Positions 27,642 to 39,966 are shown, numbered from the stretch's first letter. The stretch is DNA of 64,000 nt from Candidatus Methylobacter favarea (GCF_902806695.1 NZ_CADCXN010000035.1:1-64000); one strand, 5' to 3'. The notes: generated by a model from the letters alone, not told the origin. Made by a program: numbers and translations.

Positions 27642-28490
27642 TCAGCCTTTATTGGCTTTCAATTGCATTTCCATCTCTGCAAAATCAGGACGCATATTGG
27701 AAGTAATGATAGAGCGCATATATTCGGCGGTCATGACCGGAGGAATACCTTGCGCGCAGCACAACAGACCTTTTTGAGCGCATTTAAACGCATTGCCGGC
27801 AGCTTCAAGCCGTTCTTCCATTAAGGCGGCGACCGGCGCAATAAAGCCATAGGCCAGTAAAATACCCAGAAATGTTCCTACCAGGGCTGCGGCAATTAAT
27901 TTTCCAAGTTCAGCGGGCGGCAGGTTAATGGATTCCATCGTATGCACCACACCTATTACCGCAGCCACAATACCGAATGCAGGCATGCCGTCGCCAATGC
28001 GCTGGATGGCTTTAATGGGTCCATAACCCTCTTCGTGATGGATCTCAAGTTCCTGATCCATAAGTTCTTCAAGCTGATGGTTTTCCACCCCAGTAACAAT
28101 CAGGCGCAGATTGTCGCGGATAAATTCCATTAAATGATGATCTGCGAGAATTGCGGCGGTAAATATTGTGCTGTTTTCCGGGTTTTCTATAAGATCTTCC
28201 AGTGATAGCAGGCCTTCCTTGCGGGTCTTGTTGGTGAGCGCATAAAAACACAACAACAATTCCAGATAATAAGCTTTATTGTGCCTGGCCGGCTTTAATG
28301 TACCGGTGGCCTGAACGATTGATGCTTTTACCAGCGCAAATGAATTGCCGCTGATAAAGGCGCCCATGGCCGCTCCGCATATGATGAGCACTTCAAACGG
28401 CTGGATCAGCACAGCGGGCTGTCCGCCAACCCCCATAAATCCTCCCACAATGGAGGCCATCACGAGCAGATAACCAAGTATAACCAGCAT
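27642..28490 (-). CDS. motA: Flagellar motor stator protein MotA
   Basis: The 282-residue inner-membrane protein has four predicted membrane segments and a large cytoplasmic loop. Family words include the N-terminal GGFMGVGGQPAVLIQP-like start, GDGMPAFGIVAAVIGVVHTM and GKLIAAALVGTFLGILLAYGF. It pairs with MotB as the flagellar stator. The ATG has a strong GAGGAAG site. No other flagellar gene lies nearby, so the motor genes are split from the main cluster. Confidence 0.93.
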   Translation of the reverse strand: MLVILGYLLVMASIVGGFMGVGGQPAVLIQPFEVLIICGAAMGAFISGNSFALVKASIVQATGTLKPARHNKAYYLELLLCFYALTNKTRKEGLLSLEDLIENPENSTIFTAAILADHHLMEFIRDNLRLIVTGVENHQLEELMDQELEIHHEEGYGPIKAIQRIGDGMPAFGIVAAVIGVVHTMESINLPPAELGKLIAAALVGTFLGILLAYGFIAPVAALMEERLEAAGNAFKCAQKGLLCCAQGIPPVMTAEYMRSIITSNMRPDFAEMEMQLKANKG

Positions 28491-28784
28491 AACTTCCTCA
28501 AAGTTGAATTTTGTTTAAGCAAATGCCAGACCTCCTTGTTATTGGAAGCTGGCCGTAAGCTAATTCTTTATAAGGATAGCTACATACCAAAATTTTGTAT
28601 TCAGTTTGAATTTTCAGACAAATTGGTTTCAAGCCGGAAAAACCTGTGCTTTAGACAAGTTAGCTCGAATGAATACGATTTTTAAGAAAAAACTGCTGGG
28701 ATAGGGTTTTCGGCTAAAGGCTAAGTTATTAAAGCCGCGCCGTTTATCAAAGAATAATTTCAGGGCAAAATGTCACTGATAAAG

Positions 28785-29258
28785 CTACGCAAGCCGCAGT
28801 TGTTTAAGTTTTGCAAAGGCTTCACTGCCATCGATGTTGGGAATAATTTTTAACTTAAGCGCCTTTAATTGATTGAGATTGACATGATAATGCTCGATTT
28901 CCTGCGTTGTACCGGGCGGGCTGAAGTGAAACTGCTGGCGCAGAATTTCCCGGTAATCGCCCTCGTTATTCATTAACCAAAGCAAAACGAATTCCTGGGT
29001 GCGCGCTTGTTTCTGTTCATCAAAAACCAGATAAATATGTTTGACATTCAACGGCTGATCAAAGATCAGGCAGATGCTTTGCTCGCCCGCCTGCGCAGCC
29101 TGCCATCCGGCTCCTCCTGCCTCCATTAACGCCGATTCAATCGGATGTTCCGCACACTCCGAAGTAATTTCGACTTGCGCCAACTGCTCCAGGTCTAAAA
29201 ATTTCAGATCAACAGGTGGAATATTTTCAATTGGCTGCTTAATAATTGTTTTGCGCAT
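28785..29258 (-). CDS. Conserved protein of unknown function with possible galactose-binding fold
   Basis: The 157-residue product has no recognised catalytic motif and no signal peptide. Alternating strands such as SICLIFDQPLNVKHIYLVFDE and RTQEFVLLW resemble a discoidin-like jelly roll, as in carbohydrate-binding proteins, and the final part has LKLKIIPNIDG. This resemblance is weak. It is a single gene on the minus strand, between motA and the small-ORF cluster at 29.5 kb. Confidence 0.5.
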   Translation of the reverse strand: MRKTIIKQPIENIPPVDLKFLDLEQLAQVEITSECAEHPIESALMEAGGAGWQAAQAGEQSICLIFDQPLNVKHIYLVFDEQKQARTQEFVLLWLMNNEGDYREILRQQFHFSPPGTTQEIEHYHVNLNQLKALKLKIIPNIDGSEAFAKLKQLRLA

Positions 29259-29496
29259 TGTAGTTAAAATTATTGGATTAAAATTAGTGTACTTATACAG
29301 TCCTGGCAGGAAATCGGCTATTAAAAATGCGTGGATTCAAACCCATCTTTAATTAAACCCTGGTTTATTCATTATTTCAAGAGCATCAGCACCTTAATAC
29401 ACTGTTTCTAAGTATGAAGACGATATCGCAAATAATAGTACCATTATTCATTCGAATATTTGATGCGTTAGAGAAGTGAGGGTATGGAGAATAAAA

Positions 29497-29546
29497 TTGA
29501 CATTCTGGTAATTTCTAATTAAATTTTTAATTTTCTTAATTAGAAA
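29497..29546 (+). promoter_or_regulatory. Promoter with an 11-bp inverted repeat over the -10 region
   Basis: A perfect TTGACA (29497-29502) lies 16-17 bases before a TTAAAT/TAAATT hexamer at 29519-29525. TTTCTAATTAA (29512-29522) and its exact reverse complement TTAATTAGAAA (29536-29546), 13 bases apart, flank and overlap that -10 element. This is the arrangement of a repressor operator. The small reading frame at 29558 starts 11 bases further on. Confidence 0.5.
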
Positions 29547-29557
29547 ATGTGAAAATA

Positions 29558-29689
29558 ATGAACGAGTTTAATCTGCAAATAAAGCGGCTGAGTCGAATGT
29601 CTCAAGAGCTGCAAGCTGAGCCGCTTTACTTGCACCACTGCGCGAGATGTCCAAGACTGAAGGGGTCCGTCTGGCTGATTTCGGGGTGA
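29558..29689 (+). CDS. Small reading frame, 43 residues
   Basis: Starts at an ATG just after the operator-like repeat. The first 30 residues are helical (KRLSRMSQELQAE) and a HCARCPRLKG segment follows. It overlaps the next small frame by 43 bases in another phase; the two may be the broken halves of one gene or a coupled pair. No family is recognised and coding status is unproven. Confidence 0.35.
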   Translation: MNEFNLQIKRLSRMSQELQAEPLYLHHCARCPRLKGSVWLISG

Positions 29690-29793
29690 AGCTTCTCCCA
29701 ACCGGTGCTGACGCAGGCGTTAAACAAATCGTTATTGCAAAGATCCTGAAAGTGAAGCCATCGGCAGTTACCCAGCAGTTAGATAAAGCGTGA
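29647..29793 (+). CDS. Small protein, 48 residues, possible HTH motif
   Basis: The frame has an SKTEGVRLADFGVKLLPTGADAG segment and ends in a helix-turn-helix-like IAKILKVKPSAVTQQLDK. It could be the regulator that recognises the inverted repeat upstream, though that is inference. Its stop overlaps the start of the DUF1640 gene (GTGA), which suggests coupling. Confidence 0.4.
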   Translation: MSKTEGVRLADFGVKLLPTGADAGVKQIVIAKILKVKPSAVTQQLDKA

Positions 29794-30017
29794 GCATCAT
29801 CACCTTCGATACCCATACCCTTATTCAGAAATTAATTGCCGTTGGCGTCATGGAAGGCCAGGCGCGTGTAATTGTGGGCGGTATTGTCGAGGCCCAGGAA
29901 AGCTTGATTAAGGGCGCCATCTTGCAAGAAGGACTTGCGCCTGTTCGACTGGATTTGGCGGCACTAAAATGGGAAGTGGGCATATTATTGGCTGTCAATA
30001 TCTCATTGGCCGTTTAA
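29790..30017 (+). CDS. Short DUF1640-like protein
   Basis: The 75-residue product starts with GTG and has the DUF1640/CCDC90-like opening SIITFDTHTLIQKLIAVGV with EGQARVIVGGIVEAQE, then a final hydrophobic helix (KWEVGILLAVNISLAV). Full members have a long coiled coil between these parts; here most of it is missing, so it is a shortened version. Function of the family in bacteria is unknown. Its start overlaps the preceding stop by four bases. Confidence 0.55.
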   Translation: MSIITFDTHTLIQKLIAVGVMEGQARVIVGGIVEAQESLIKGAILQEGLAPVRLDLAALKWEVGILLAVNISLAV

Positions 30018-30429
30018 TCTTTTTTTAGGTCAGCGGAACAACAAAAATCACGCTTATTATTACCTCTTTTTTTAAGCAATAGCCGTGATTTTACGGTCGG
30101 AAACGCACGTGTATTAAACGCTGCCGCTACCTTGGGCACGAGATAACATTGCCATAGCTTTTTAGCCTGATGACGCGAGCTTTTTTCAGGGCGAAGCGCA
30201 AACTTATACTTATCACACCTCAGTGTCGGCGCCTCCACCCCTCTCTTGCTGGAGAGTGCTAGTGAAAGGAGGTAAAAAATACAATGATGTGCGGATAATC
30301 CATAACCTCTATTCATTCCTTGCCACAGGGTTGTTTCTGTTTCCGGAATGGGGGCTATAACGGACCGGCTAAAGGCGGTTATATGACTATAAAATGTAAA
30401 TTGCTGGCATTTGAAGCAAGCTGTAAAAT
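30018..30429. other. Intergenic region upstream of xerD
   Basis: No gene supported. It contains two arms, AAAATCACG near 30040 and CGTGATTTT near 30085, that could pair around a T-rich loop as a terminator for the DUF1640 unit, and a CTCTCTTGCTGGAGAG hairpin near 30241 that looks like a relic of a common dispersed repeat. Confidence 0.4.
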
Positions 30430-31314
30430 ATGAATGCGACCGCTTTAATAGACCACTTTCTGGATGCAGCATGGGCAGAGCAAGGCTTGAGTCAAAATAC
30501 GCTGTCGGCCTATGGCAGTGATTTAAGAATATTTGCCGGCTGGTTAAATGGAAAATCCCTGCTAGATATCGATAGCGGAGATGTATCAAATTTTCTTGCC
30601 AGCAGATATAAAGAAGGCATAGGCAGCCGGTCTTCAGCACGTATTCTATCGAGTTTGCGGCGCTTTTACGCTTATTGTATCCGGGAAAATAATATAGCCA
30701 TAGATCCAACTGCACTAATAGAATCTCCTCATATCGGCCGGCTTTTACCGATATCTCTTTCCGAAAAAGATGTGGAATTATTGCTGGATGCGCCTGAAGT
30801 TACCCATTCACTCGGGTTCAGGGATAAAACCATGCTGGAAATGCTTTATGCCACCGGACTTAGGGTGTCGGAGCTGGTCAATTTAAAGTTCGAGCAGATC
30901 AGCTTCAGGCAAGGTGTCGTCAGGATTACCGGAAAAGGTAATAAAGAGCGGCTGGTGCCGGTCGGCGAGGAAGCCATGAGTTGGCTGGAAGGCTATATGA
31001 GTCAAGCTAGGAAAATCATTCTAGGTGAGCGGCAATGCGATTATTTGTTTGTGACAAACCGGGCCGCCGGCATGACCAGGCAAGCTTTTTGGCATATTAT
31101 CAAACGCCATGCAAAAAAAGCCTGTATTAACAAGGAACTATCACCGCATACTTTAAGGCATGCTTTTGCTACCCATTTGTTGAATCATGGCGCGGATTTG
31201 CGCGTAGTCCAGTTATTGTTGGGACATTCAGATTTGTCTACTACGCAAATTTATACCCATATTGCCCGAGAAAGATTAAAGGAACTGCATGCAAAATATC
31301 ATCCCAGAGGATAA
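30430..31314 (+). CDS. xerD: Tyrosine recombinase XerD
   Basis: The 294-residue enzyme resolves chromosome dimers at dif with XerC and FtsK. Active-site residues are visible: R145 (ATGLRVSEL), H240-x-x-R243 (HTLRHAF), H266 (LLGHSD) and nucleophile Y275 (TQIYTH), with the lysine of TGKGNKER near 169. The N-terminal core-binding domain (LSQNTLSAYGSDL) is also typical. It is cytoplasmic. It is followed by the LpxA-like gene after six bases. No phage or integron genes lie near, so it is the housekeeping recombinase. Confidence 0.93.
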   Translation: MNATALIDHFLDAAWAEQGLSQNTLSAYGSDLRIFAGWLNGKSLLDIDSGDVSNFLASRYKEGIGSRSSARILSSLRRFYAYCIRENNIAIDPTALIESPHIGRLLPISLSEKDVELLLDAPEVTHSLGFRDKTMLEMLYATGLRVSELVNLKFEQISFRQGVVRITGKGNKERLVPVGEEAMSWLEGYMSQARKIILGERQCDYLFVTNRAAGMTRQAFWHIIKRHAKKACINKELSPHTLRHAFATHLLNHGADLRVVQLLLGHSDLSTTQIYTHIARERLKELHAKYHPRG

Positions 31315-31320
31315 GTTGCG

Positions 31321-32088
31321 ATGACCCCAAATATCCATCCGACTGCTTGCATAGCGCCGGATGCTTCTCTAGGTGAGAATGTTAGCGTAGGGCCATTTGC
31401 GGTTATTGAAACAGGTGTTGAGATGGGAGCTAACTGCCGGATTGGCGCTCATGCGGTAGTACAGCAATATGTAAAAATGGGTAATGGCAATATCCTGCAT
31501 CCGCATGCCGTGTTAGGGGGCTTGCCTCAAGATACCGGTTTTAAAGCGGAAACGGTTTCCTGGCTTATCTGTGGAGATAATAATGCATTCAGGGAGGGAT
31601 TTACCGCGCATAGAGCTTCAAAAGAACAGGGGGAGACGCGTATTGGCTCAGGCTGTTATTTTATGAACAACAGCCATGTCGCCCATGATTGTACAGTCGG
31701 AGATAATACGATATTTGCCAATAATGTCGCTATTGGCGGTCATGTTGATGTGGGCCATAATGTTTTTATGGGGGGGGCCGTGGTTGTGCACCAGTTTTGC
31801 CGCGTCGGATCATACGCGATAGTGCAGGGCACAACCGGCATTAATATGGATGTTATTCCCTTTACGCTGATTGGCGGGCGGCCTGCCCGGCATTATAAGT
31901 TGAATACGGTAGGTTTAAGGCGAGCGGGAATAACAGGCGATCGCTATAAAATGCTTGCAGCGGCATTTCGTTTGCTGCGAAACCGCAAACCCCTGGATTC
32001 CCTGCAAGAGACGGAAGAGTTAAAACAATTGAAAGACTGGTTGGCGATTAAATCCAGGCGCGGCGTACATGGTTTTCTTGAAGTTTAG
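31321..32088 (+). CDS. lpxA: LpxA-like acyl-ACP--UDP-N-acetylglucosamine O-acyltransferase
   Basis: The 255-residue protein is a left-handed beta-helix acyltransferase with repeated hexapeptides. The catalytic region NNSHVAHDCTVG and the HQFC segment match LpxA, which transfers an acyl chain from ACP to UDP-GlcNAc as the first step of lipid A synthesis. It is shorter and more divergent than typical LpxA (about 262) and stands outside the usual lpxD-fabZ-lpxA-lpxB order. It may be a second acyltransferase for a different sugar nucleotide. The spacing to xerD (6 bases) suggests cotranscription. Confidence 0.7.
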   Translation: MTPNIHPTACIAPDASLGENVSVGPFAVIETGVEMGANCRIGAHAVVQQYVKMGNGNILHPHAVLGGLPQDTGFKAETVSWLICGDNNAFREGFTAHRASKEQGETRIGSGCYFMNNSHVAHDCTVGDNTIFANNVAIGGHVDVGHNVFMGGAVVVHQFCRVGSYAIVQGTTGINMDVIPFTLIGGRPARHYKLNTVGLRRAGITGDRYKMLAAAFRLLRNRKPLDSLQETEELKQLKDWLAIKSRRGVHGFLEV

Positions 32089-32340
32089 GCATCTCAAGGT
32101 CTTGAAGTGAGAAACCCCCATTTAAACCATAATCTGTGGTCTCTCTCTTCGCAGGTTTCCGGGATTTTTCGCTACAGTCAATAATAATGCTTGATTAGAG
32201 CTTAAGGGAATGTTTTATGCCGGAAGATTAGCTGCTAAGTCCTGATTAGGCAGTTCTTGTTCGGTCCTGGTTAACAATTCGGTTATATCAGACAGCATCC
32301 GGGTAATAAACACTATTCCGGGTTTTGCTGATACGGGTCT

Positions 32341-32832
32341 TTAAAAGGGAATATCATCATCAAAATCATCATAATCGGGAGCAGGGGGCGTAGCTGCGGA
32401 ATTCTGTGAAGGCGCAGCAGGTCGTGATGGATTTTCAGGCCTTGATGACGATGCTGCATAGCCGGTTTGCGGTTGATCGGTGCTGAAACCGGAAGTGCCG
32501 CCGCTGCGGCTTCCCAGCATATGCATTTCTTCAGCAATGATTTCAGTGGAATAGCGATCCTGGCCGGTATTATCCTGCCATTTGCGCGTTTGAATACGAC
32601 CCTCGACATAGACCTGGCTGCCTTTTTTCAAGTACTCGCCGGCCACTTCCGCCAGGCGGTTAAAAAACACCACGCGATGCCATTCAGTAGCGTCTTTTTT
32701 TTCCCCGCTTTGCTTATCTTTCCAGCGGCGCGTAGTCGCCAGACTGGCGCTGGTCACGGCCGCGCCCGAGGGCAGGTAGCGGACTTCCGGGTCAGAACCT
32801 AAATTGCCAATTAAAATAACTTTATTAAGCAT
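32341..32832 (-). CDS. ssb: Single-stranded DNA-binding protein
   Basis: The 163-residue protein has an N-terminal OB fold ([22 protein letters not shown]), a flexible serine/proline linker and the acidic C-terminal tip DFDDDIPF that recruits repair and replication partners. It acts as a tetramer on single-stranded DNA. It lies convergent to lpxA with a 252-base gap. No uvrA or recombination genes adjoin it. Confidence 0.96.
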   Translation of the reverse strand: MLNKVILIGNLGSDPEVRYLPSGAAVTSASLATTRRWKDKQSGEKKDATEWHRVVFFNRLAEVAGEYLKKGSQVYVEGRIQTRKWQDNTGQDRYSTEIIAEEMHMLGSRSGGTSGFSTDQPQTGYAASSSRPENPSRPAAPSQNSAATPPAPDYDDFDDDIPF

Positions 32833-34887
<2,055 letters not shown>

Positions 34888-34888
<1 letters not shown>

Positions 34889-36090
34889 TGTCGGCTAGAG
34901 ATTTTTTAGATAGCATAGAACCGCATTTTATAAAAGGCGGGAGGTTTGAAAAATACTTCGGTCTTTATGAAATGGTGGATACGTTCATCTATACGCCCGC
35001 TGAAGTAACGCGCGGTGCTACTCACGTTCGTGATGGCAATGATTTGAAGCGAACCATGACTTTTGTGGTAGTAGCAACATTTTTCTGTGTGTTAATGGCC
35101 ATGTATAACACCGGTTATCAGGCTAATCTGGCCATGGAAGCCATGGGTCTGGATAAAATAAATAACTGGCGCAGCATGCCCATGGCACTATTCGGGTATA
35201 GCCCGGCCAATCCATTTTCGTGCATGGTTCACGGCGCGCTGTACTTTTTCCCGATTTACCTGACGACCATAGCAGTTGGCGGCATTTGGGAAGTGCTGTT
35301 TGCGACCGTGCGCAAGCATGAAGTTAATGAAGGGTTTCTGGTTACTTCAATGCTATATGCGTTGATTTTGCCTCCGAATATGCCTTTATGGCAGGTTGCG
35401 CTGGGTATTTCGTTCGGTGTGGTGATCGGAAAGGAAGTGTTTGGCGGAACCGGTAAAAACTTTCTGAATCCGGCTTTGACGGGCAGGGCGTTTTTATATT
35501 TTGCCTATCCCGCTACGATTTCCGGGGATTCGGTCTGGGTGGCTGTCGACGGCTATACTGCCGCTACGCCTTTAAGTCTGGCTGCAAATGGCGGGCTCGA
35601 TGCGGTGCATGCGGCTAACTACAGTTGGGCGCAAACTTTCTTTGGCTTTGAGCCGGGTTGCCTCGGTGAAACTTCAACTTTGGCCATTTTGATCGGCGCG
35701 GCATTTTTATTGTATACAGGTGTTGCTTCCTATCGGATTATGGGCGGCGTATTTATAGGAATGCTGGCTACTGTCTTATTGTTCAATATAATCGGCAGTG
35801 ATTCCAATCCCATGTTTGCGTTTCCCTGGTATTGGCATTTTGCTACCGGCGGTTTTGCCTTTGGCATGGTCTATATGGCAACTGATCCTGTCAGTGCTGC
35901 CATGACTGATACGGGCCGTTGGCTGTTTGGCGGCTTGGTGGGAGCCATGACGATTTTAATCCGGGTTGTCAATCCCGCCTTTCCGGAAGGTATTATGCTG
36001 GCGATTTTATTTGCCAATATGTTCGCGCCTACGATTGACTATTTTGTCATCCAGGCCAATATCAGAAGAAGGATAAAACGCCATGCTTAA
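34888..36090 (+). CDS. nqrB: Na+-translocating NADH:quinone reductase subunit B
   Basis: The 400-residue subunit has about nine membrane helices and carries covalently bound FMN. The flavinylation motif is visible as DGYTAATP (the last threonine before P carries FMN) and [12 protein letters not shown] is also typical. It binds riboflavin and forms the sodium path. It overlaps nqrA by one base and nqrC by eight bases. ApbE, which attaches FMN, is not in the window. Confidence 0.97.
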
Positions 36091-36973
36091 TAAAGACAAG
36101 CTGTGGGAGCATTACGAAAAGTTTAAAATTTACCGCGATAAAATTCTCGCTTTAGGTAACGATAGCCTGGAAAAAACCATTGCCATCGCCCTTTCTCTCT
36201 GCTTTATTTGCGCAATTCTTGTTTCATTTTCTGCTGTTGCCTTAAAACCCCTGCAGGTTTACAACAAAGATCTGGACATGAAAAAAAATATTCTTGAGGT
36301 TGCCGGTTTATTAGAGGAAGGCAAGGATATTGATAAGGCATTTGAAGAAAAAATTGTAGCGAAAATCATTAACCTTGAGACCGGCGATTATGTTGAAGAT
36401 ATAAGTCCAGCCGAATATGATCAACGCAAAGCGGCTAAAGATCCTGCGCAGAGTGTACCCATTCCCAAGGACAAGGACATTGCGCATATCAGGGTAAAAG
36501 CCAAGCTCGCTAAAGTCTTTCTGGTCAAGGAAGGCGATGCCATTAAATCGATTATTCTGCCGGTAAGCGGGTATGGCTTGTGGTCAACTTTATACGGCTT
36601 TCTGGCCTTGGATGCTGACGGGCAAACTGTACAAAGCATTAACTTCTACGATCAGGCTGAAACTCCCGGACTGGGCGGAGAGGTAGTTAACCCGAACTGG
36701 CGCGCTTTATGGAAAGGCAAGAAAGTTTATGCCGAAACCGATCAACCTTATTTAGAGAAAGGCGCCATAGATGATGCAGGCTCCGGAGAACCGGCTTTAA
36801 GCGTGGTTAAAGGAACTGTAGAGCCTGGTAAGCCCGGCTCTCAATATCAGGTGGATGGCTTGGCCGGCGCCACGTTAACCAGTAGAGGGGTAACTAATCT
36901 GATCAGATACTGGATGGGCAAGGAAGGTTTTGCACGGTATCTGGGTAAAGTAAGAACGACTAAAGAGGGCTAA
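36083..36973 (+). CDS. nqrC: Na+-translocating NADH:quinone reductase subunit C
   Basis: The 296-residue subunit has an N-terminal membrane helix and a periplasmic FMN-binding domain. The flavinylation motif is [10 protein letters not shown] near the C-terminus, with FMN on the threonine. The ETPGLGGEV block is family-specific. It starts inside the end of nqrB (ATGCTTAA overlap) and is followed by nqrD after three bases. Confidence 0.97.
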   Translation: MLNKDKLWEHYEKFKIYRDKILALGNDSLEKTIAIALSLCFICAILVSFSAVALKPLQVYNKDLDMKKNILEVAGLLEEGKDIDKAFEEKIVAKIINLETGDYVEDISPAEYDQRKAAKDPAQSVPIPKDKDIAHIRVKAKLAKVFLVKEGDAIKSIILPVSGYGLWSTLYGFLALDADGQTVQSINFYDQAETPGLGGEVVNPNWRALWKGKKVYAETDQPYLEKGAIDDAGSGEPALSVVKGTVEPGKPGSQYQVDGLAGATLTSRGVTNLIRYWMGKEGFARYLGKVRTTKEG

Positions 36974-36976
36974 ATC

Positions 36977-37657
36977 ATGAGTGCAGTATTAAATAGCGAA
37001 ACAAAAAAAGTATTGACTACACCGCTGGTCAATGACAATCCTATTACTTTACAGGTTTTGGGGATTTGTTCGGCATTAGCGGTCACCTCAAAAATGTCAA
37101 CGTCACTCATCATGGCGCTTGCGTTGACATTGGTAACTGCATTTTCCAGCGCGGCAATCAGCTCAATTCGAAATCATATCCCAGGCAGTATTCGAATTAT
37201 TGTGCAAATGACCATAATTGCTTCTCTGGTTATTGTAGTTGATCAAATATTGAAAGCCTTTGCCTATGAGGTCAGTAAGCAGCTATCGGTATTTGTCGGC
37301 TTGATTATTACCAATTGTATCGTGATGGGCAGGGCTGAAGGATATGCGATGAAAAATCCGCCTATAGAAAGCTTTATGGATGGTATCGGCAACGGCCTGG
37401 GGTACAGCCTGATATTGATTATCGTGGCATTTTTTAGAGAAACATTGGGTTCCGGCAAACTGCTCGGCGTCGAAGTCTTCAAGCTTGCCAAGGATGGCGG
37501 ATGGTATGACCCAAACGGCTTGATGCTATTGCCTCCCAGCGCTTTTTTTATTATCGGCATGATCATCTGGGCGGTCCGTCAATGGAAGCCTGAGCAAGTT
37601 GAAAAAGTAGACTTCAAAATCATGGCTATTGCTCATGGTGAAGGAGGCCTTCACTAA
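36977..37657 (+). CDS. nqrD: Na+-translocating NADH:quinone reductase subunit D
   Basis: The 226-residue integral membrane protein, with about six helices, pairs with NqrE in the membrane core and together they bind a [2Fe-2S] centre. [17 protein letters not shown] and [14 protein letters not shown] are typical family words; the cysteines in GICS and [10 protein letters not shown] are the likely cluster ligands. Its stop overlaps nqrE start by one base. Confidence 0.97.
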   Translation: MSAVLNSETKKVLTTPLVNDNPITLQVLGICSALAVTSKMSTSLIMALALTLVTAFSSAAISSIRNHIPGSIRIIVQMTIIASLVIVVDQILKAFAYEVSKQLSVFVGLIITNCIVMGRAEGYAMKNPPIESFMDGIGNGLGYSLILIIVAFFRETLGSGKLLGVEVFKLAKDGGWYDPNGLMLLPPSAFFIIGMIIWAVRQWKPEQVEKVDFKIMAIAHGEGGLH

Positions 37658-38265
37658 TGGAAGCTTATGTCAGCTTATTTGTAAAAGCAGTCTTTATTGA
37701 AAATCTGGCACTTTCTTTCTTTTTGGGAATGTGCACATTCATAGCAGTTTCCAAGAAAATTTCGACCGCTATGGGATTAGGCGTGGCGGTAATGGTGGTA
37801 CAAGCCATTACTGTGCCGGCCAATAATATTGTTTATCATACATTGTTAAAGGAAGATGCTTTATCCTGGATGGGCATTACCGGCGTTGACTTAAGCTTTT
37901 TAGCCTTATTAAGCTCCATCGGCATGATTGCGGCTTTGGTTCAGATTCTGGAAATGATCCTGGACAAGTTTTTCCCCGCCTTATATTTTGCGCTGGGCGT
38001 ATTTCTTCCATTAATCACGGTGAACTGCGCTATTTTAGGCGGCAGTTTATTTATGATCGAGCGTGACTACAATTTCGGCGAAAGTGTCACTTATGGCATC
38101 GGCAGCGGTTTAGGCTGGGCATTGGCTATTACAGTTATGGCCGGTGTGCGCGAGAAACTGAAATACAGTGATATACCGGCCGGCTTGCAAGGTCTGGGTA
38201 TTACCTTTATTACTGCGGGCCTGATGTCGCTTGGCTTCATGGCTTTCTCTGGAATCCAACTTTAA
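37657..38265 (+). CDS. nqrE: Na+-translocating NADH:quinone reductase subunit E
   Basis: The 202-residue membrane subunit is homologous to NqrD with inverted topology. The words [14 protein letters not shown] and VNCAILGG contain the conserved cysteines that, with NqrD, hold the intramembrane [2Fe-2S] cluster inserted with help from NqrM. Start overlaps nqrD by one base; nqrF begins 13 bases later. Confidence 0.97.
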   Translation: MEAYVSLFVKAVFIENLALSFFLGMCTFIAVSKKISTAMGLGVAVMVVQAITVPANNIVYHTLLKEDALSWMGITGVDLSFLALLSSIGMIAALVQILEMILDKFFPALYFALGVFLPLITVNCAILGGSLFMIERDYNFGESVTYGIGSGLGWALAITVMAGVREKLKYSDIPAGLQGLGITFITAGLMSLGFMAFSGIQL

Positions 38266-38278
38266 GAAGGTATAGTAA

Positions 38279-39499
38279 ATGCTGGAAATTGTATTAGGGA
38301 TTATTATTTTCACGGCTTTCGTGATTGCACTGGTTTTTGTCATTATCGGAGCTAAAAGTAAACTGGTTGCTGCCGGCGATGTTGAGATTCTTATCAATGA
38401 AGAAAAGAAAATCCACGTACCCGTAGGAGCAAAACTCTTGACTGCCTTAGCCGATCACGGATTGTTTGTTTCATCGGCCTGCGGCGGTGGGGGCACCTGT
38501 GCCCAGTGTAAAGTAAAAGTACATTCAGGCGGTGGAGAAATTTTACCTACTGAACTGAATCATATTACTAAACGTGAAGCAGCCCTGGGTGAACGTCTTT
38601 CGTGTCAAGTTACGGTAAAACATGATATGGACATCGAAGTGGAAGACGATGTGTTCGGTGTTAAAAGATGGGAATGCACCGTCAAGTCAAATAATAATGT
38701 CGCTACCTTTATTAAGGAACTGGTTCTGGAGTTGCCTGAAGGAGAAGAAATCAATTATCGGGCCGGGGGCTACATTCAAATTCAATGCCAGCCGCACATA
38801 GCAAAATATAGCGAGTTTGATATTGATGAACGATTTCGGGAAGATTGGAATAAACACAACTTATGGCGTTATGTTTCTAATGTAAAAGCACCGACTTTAC
38901 GCGCTTATTCAATGGCAAGTTATCCTGAAGAAAAGGAAATTATGCTGAATGTACGTATTGCCACCCCTCCTCCCGGTGCCCCAGATAATATTCCTCCCGG
39001 TATTATGTCGTCTTATATCTTTGGACTGAAACCGGGCGATAAGTGTACTATTTCAGGGCCTTATGGTGAGTTCTTCGCCAAAGACACTAATGCGGAAATG
39101 GTCTTTGTAGGCGGCGGCGCAGGTATGGCGCCTATGCGGTCCCATATCTTTGACCAGTTACGCAGATTGAAAACCAAACGTAAAATAACCTTTTGGTATG
39201 GTGCGCGAAGCAAGCGCGAAATGTTTTATGTGGAAGATTTTGATATGTTGGCCAAAGAAAACGACAATTTTGAATGGCATGTGGCTCTATCAGATCCATT
39301 GCCTGACGATAACTGGGAGGGTTATACCGGGTTTATCCATAATGTTCTTTATGAACAGTATTTAAAAAACCATCCAGCGCCTGAAGATTGTGAGTTTTAC
39401 ATGTGCGGACCTCCGATCATGAACTCATCAGTCATAAACCTGCTAATGGACAACGGCGTTGAGCCCGAAAATATCATGCTGGATGACTTTGGCGGTTAG
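38279..39499 (+). CDS. nqrF: Na+-translocating NADH:quinone reductase subunit F
   Basis: The 406-residue subunit is the NADH entry point. After an N-terminal membrane helix it has a ferredoxin domain with [2Fe-2S] cysteines C68, C74, C77 and C109, an FAD domain (RAYSMASYP) and an NADH-binding domain ([11 protein letters not shown]). It ends the nqr block. A CTCTCC...GGAGAG hairpin occurs at 39512-39532 shortly after the stop but lacks a T-run. Confidence 0.97.
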   Translation: MLEIVLGIIIFTAFVIALVFVIIGAKSKLVAAGDVEILINEEKKIHVPVGAKLLTALADHGLFVSSACGGGGTCAQCKVKVHSGGGEILPTELNHITKREAALGERLSCQVTVKHDMDIEVEDDVFGVKRWECTVKSNNNVATFIKELVLELPEGEEINYRAGGYIQIQCQPHIAKYSEFDIDERFREDWNKHNLWRYVSNVKAPTLRAYSMASYPEEKEIMLNVRIATPPPGAPDNIPPGIMSSYIFGLKPGDKCTISGPYGEFFAKDTNAEMVFVGGGAGMAPMRSHIFDQLRRLKTKRKITFWYGARSKREMFYVEDFDMLAKENDNFEWHVALSDPLPDDNWEGYTGFIHNVLYEQYLKNHPAPEDCEFYMCGPPIMNSSVINLLMDNGVEPENIMLDDFGG

Positions 39500-39636
39500 C
39501 TGACAGTTAATCTCTCCCGCTTTTCTGGAGAGTATGTCCAGGCGAGGCCTTTGATTAACTATTTTCCGCGAAAAACTTCAGGCACACAGTAATGCGCGCG
39601 ATTCCGCTTTTCCCCTTTCTTCTGGAATCGTAACTT

Positions 39637-39966
39637 ATGAAACACGTAAACTTATGGATTTCGCTGCTGTGTCTGCTTTTTTCCGGTACGGCATCAGCAT
39701 TACGGTGTGGGCATTCATTGGTGAATGTGGGTGATTATAAAGATGAGGTATATGCGAAATGTGGCGAACCGGATTCCGTGGCTCTTCGTACTAAAATAGA
39801 AGGTATTACTTTGCATCATCCAAATCGAACCCTGGATTTGCAACAATACGAAGAAGTTCAGGTTGAAGAATGGATTTACAACTTTGGCTCTTCGCGCTTG
39901 CGGCAATATCTTCGTTTTGAAAATGGACAATTGATAGAGATTAGAGATTTAGGGCGAGGGGATTAA
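39637..39966 (+). CDS. DUF2845 secreted protein
   Basis: The 109-residue protein has a signal peptide (ends near SALRCG) and the DUF2845 pattern LRCGHSLVNVGD...KCGEPDSV with two cysteines likely to pair in the periplasm. Function is unknown. The gene is on the same strand as nqr with a 137-base gap, then 360 bases precede nqrM. It may be an independent gene. Confidence 0.7.
   Translation: MKHVNLWISLLCLLFSGTASALRCGHSLVNVGDYKDEVYAKCGEPDSVALRTKIEGITLHHPNRTLDLQQYEEVQVEEWIYNFGSSRLRQYLRFENGQLIEIRDLGRGD

Noticed and set aside
29325-29360. tRNA-like GGATTCAAACCC word
   Set aside because: Read on the minus strand it resembles a T-loop, but the flanking five-base stem does not pair and no anticodon arm is found.
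30014-30715. 233-residue minus-strand open frame
   Set aside because: Its N-terminal third is opposite the XerD gene and the rest lies in the gap; it has no domain, no good ribosome site and a skewed composition.
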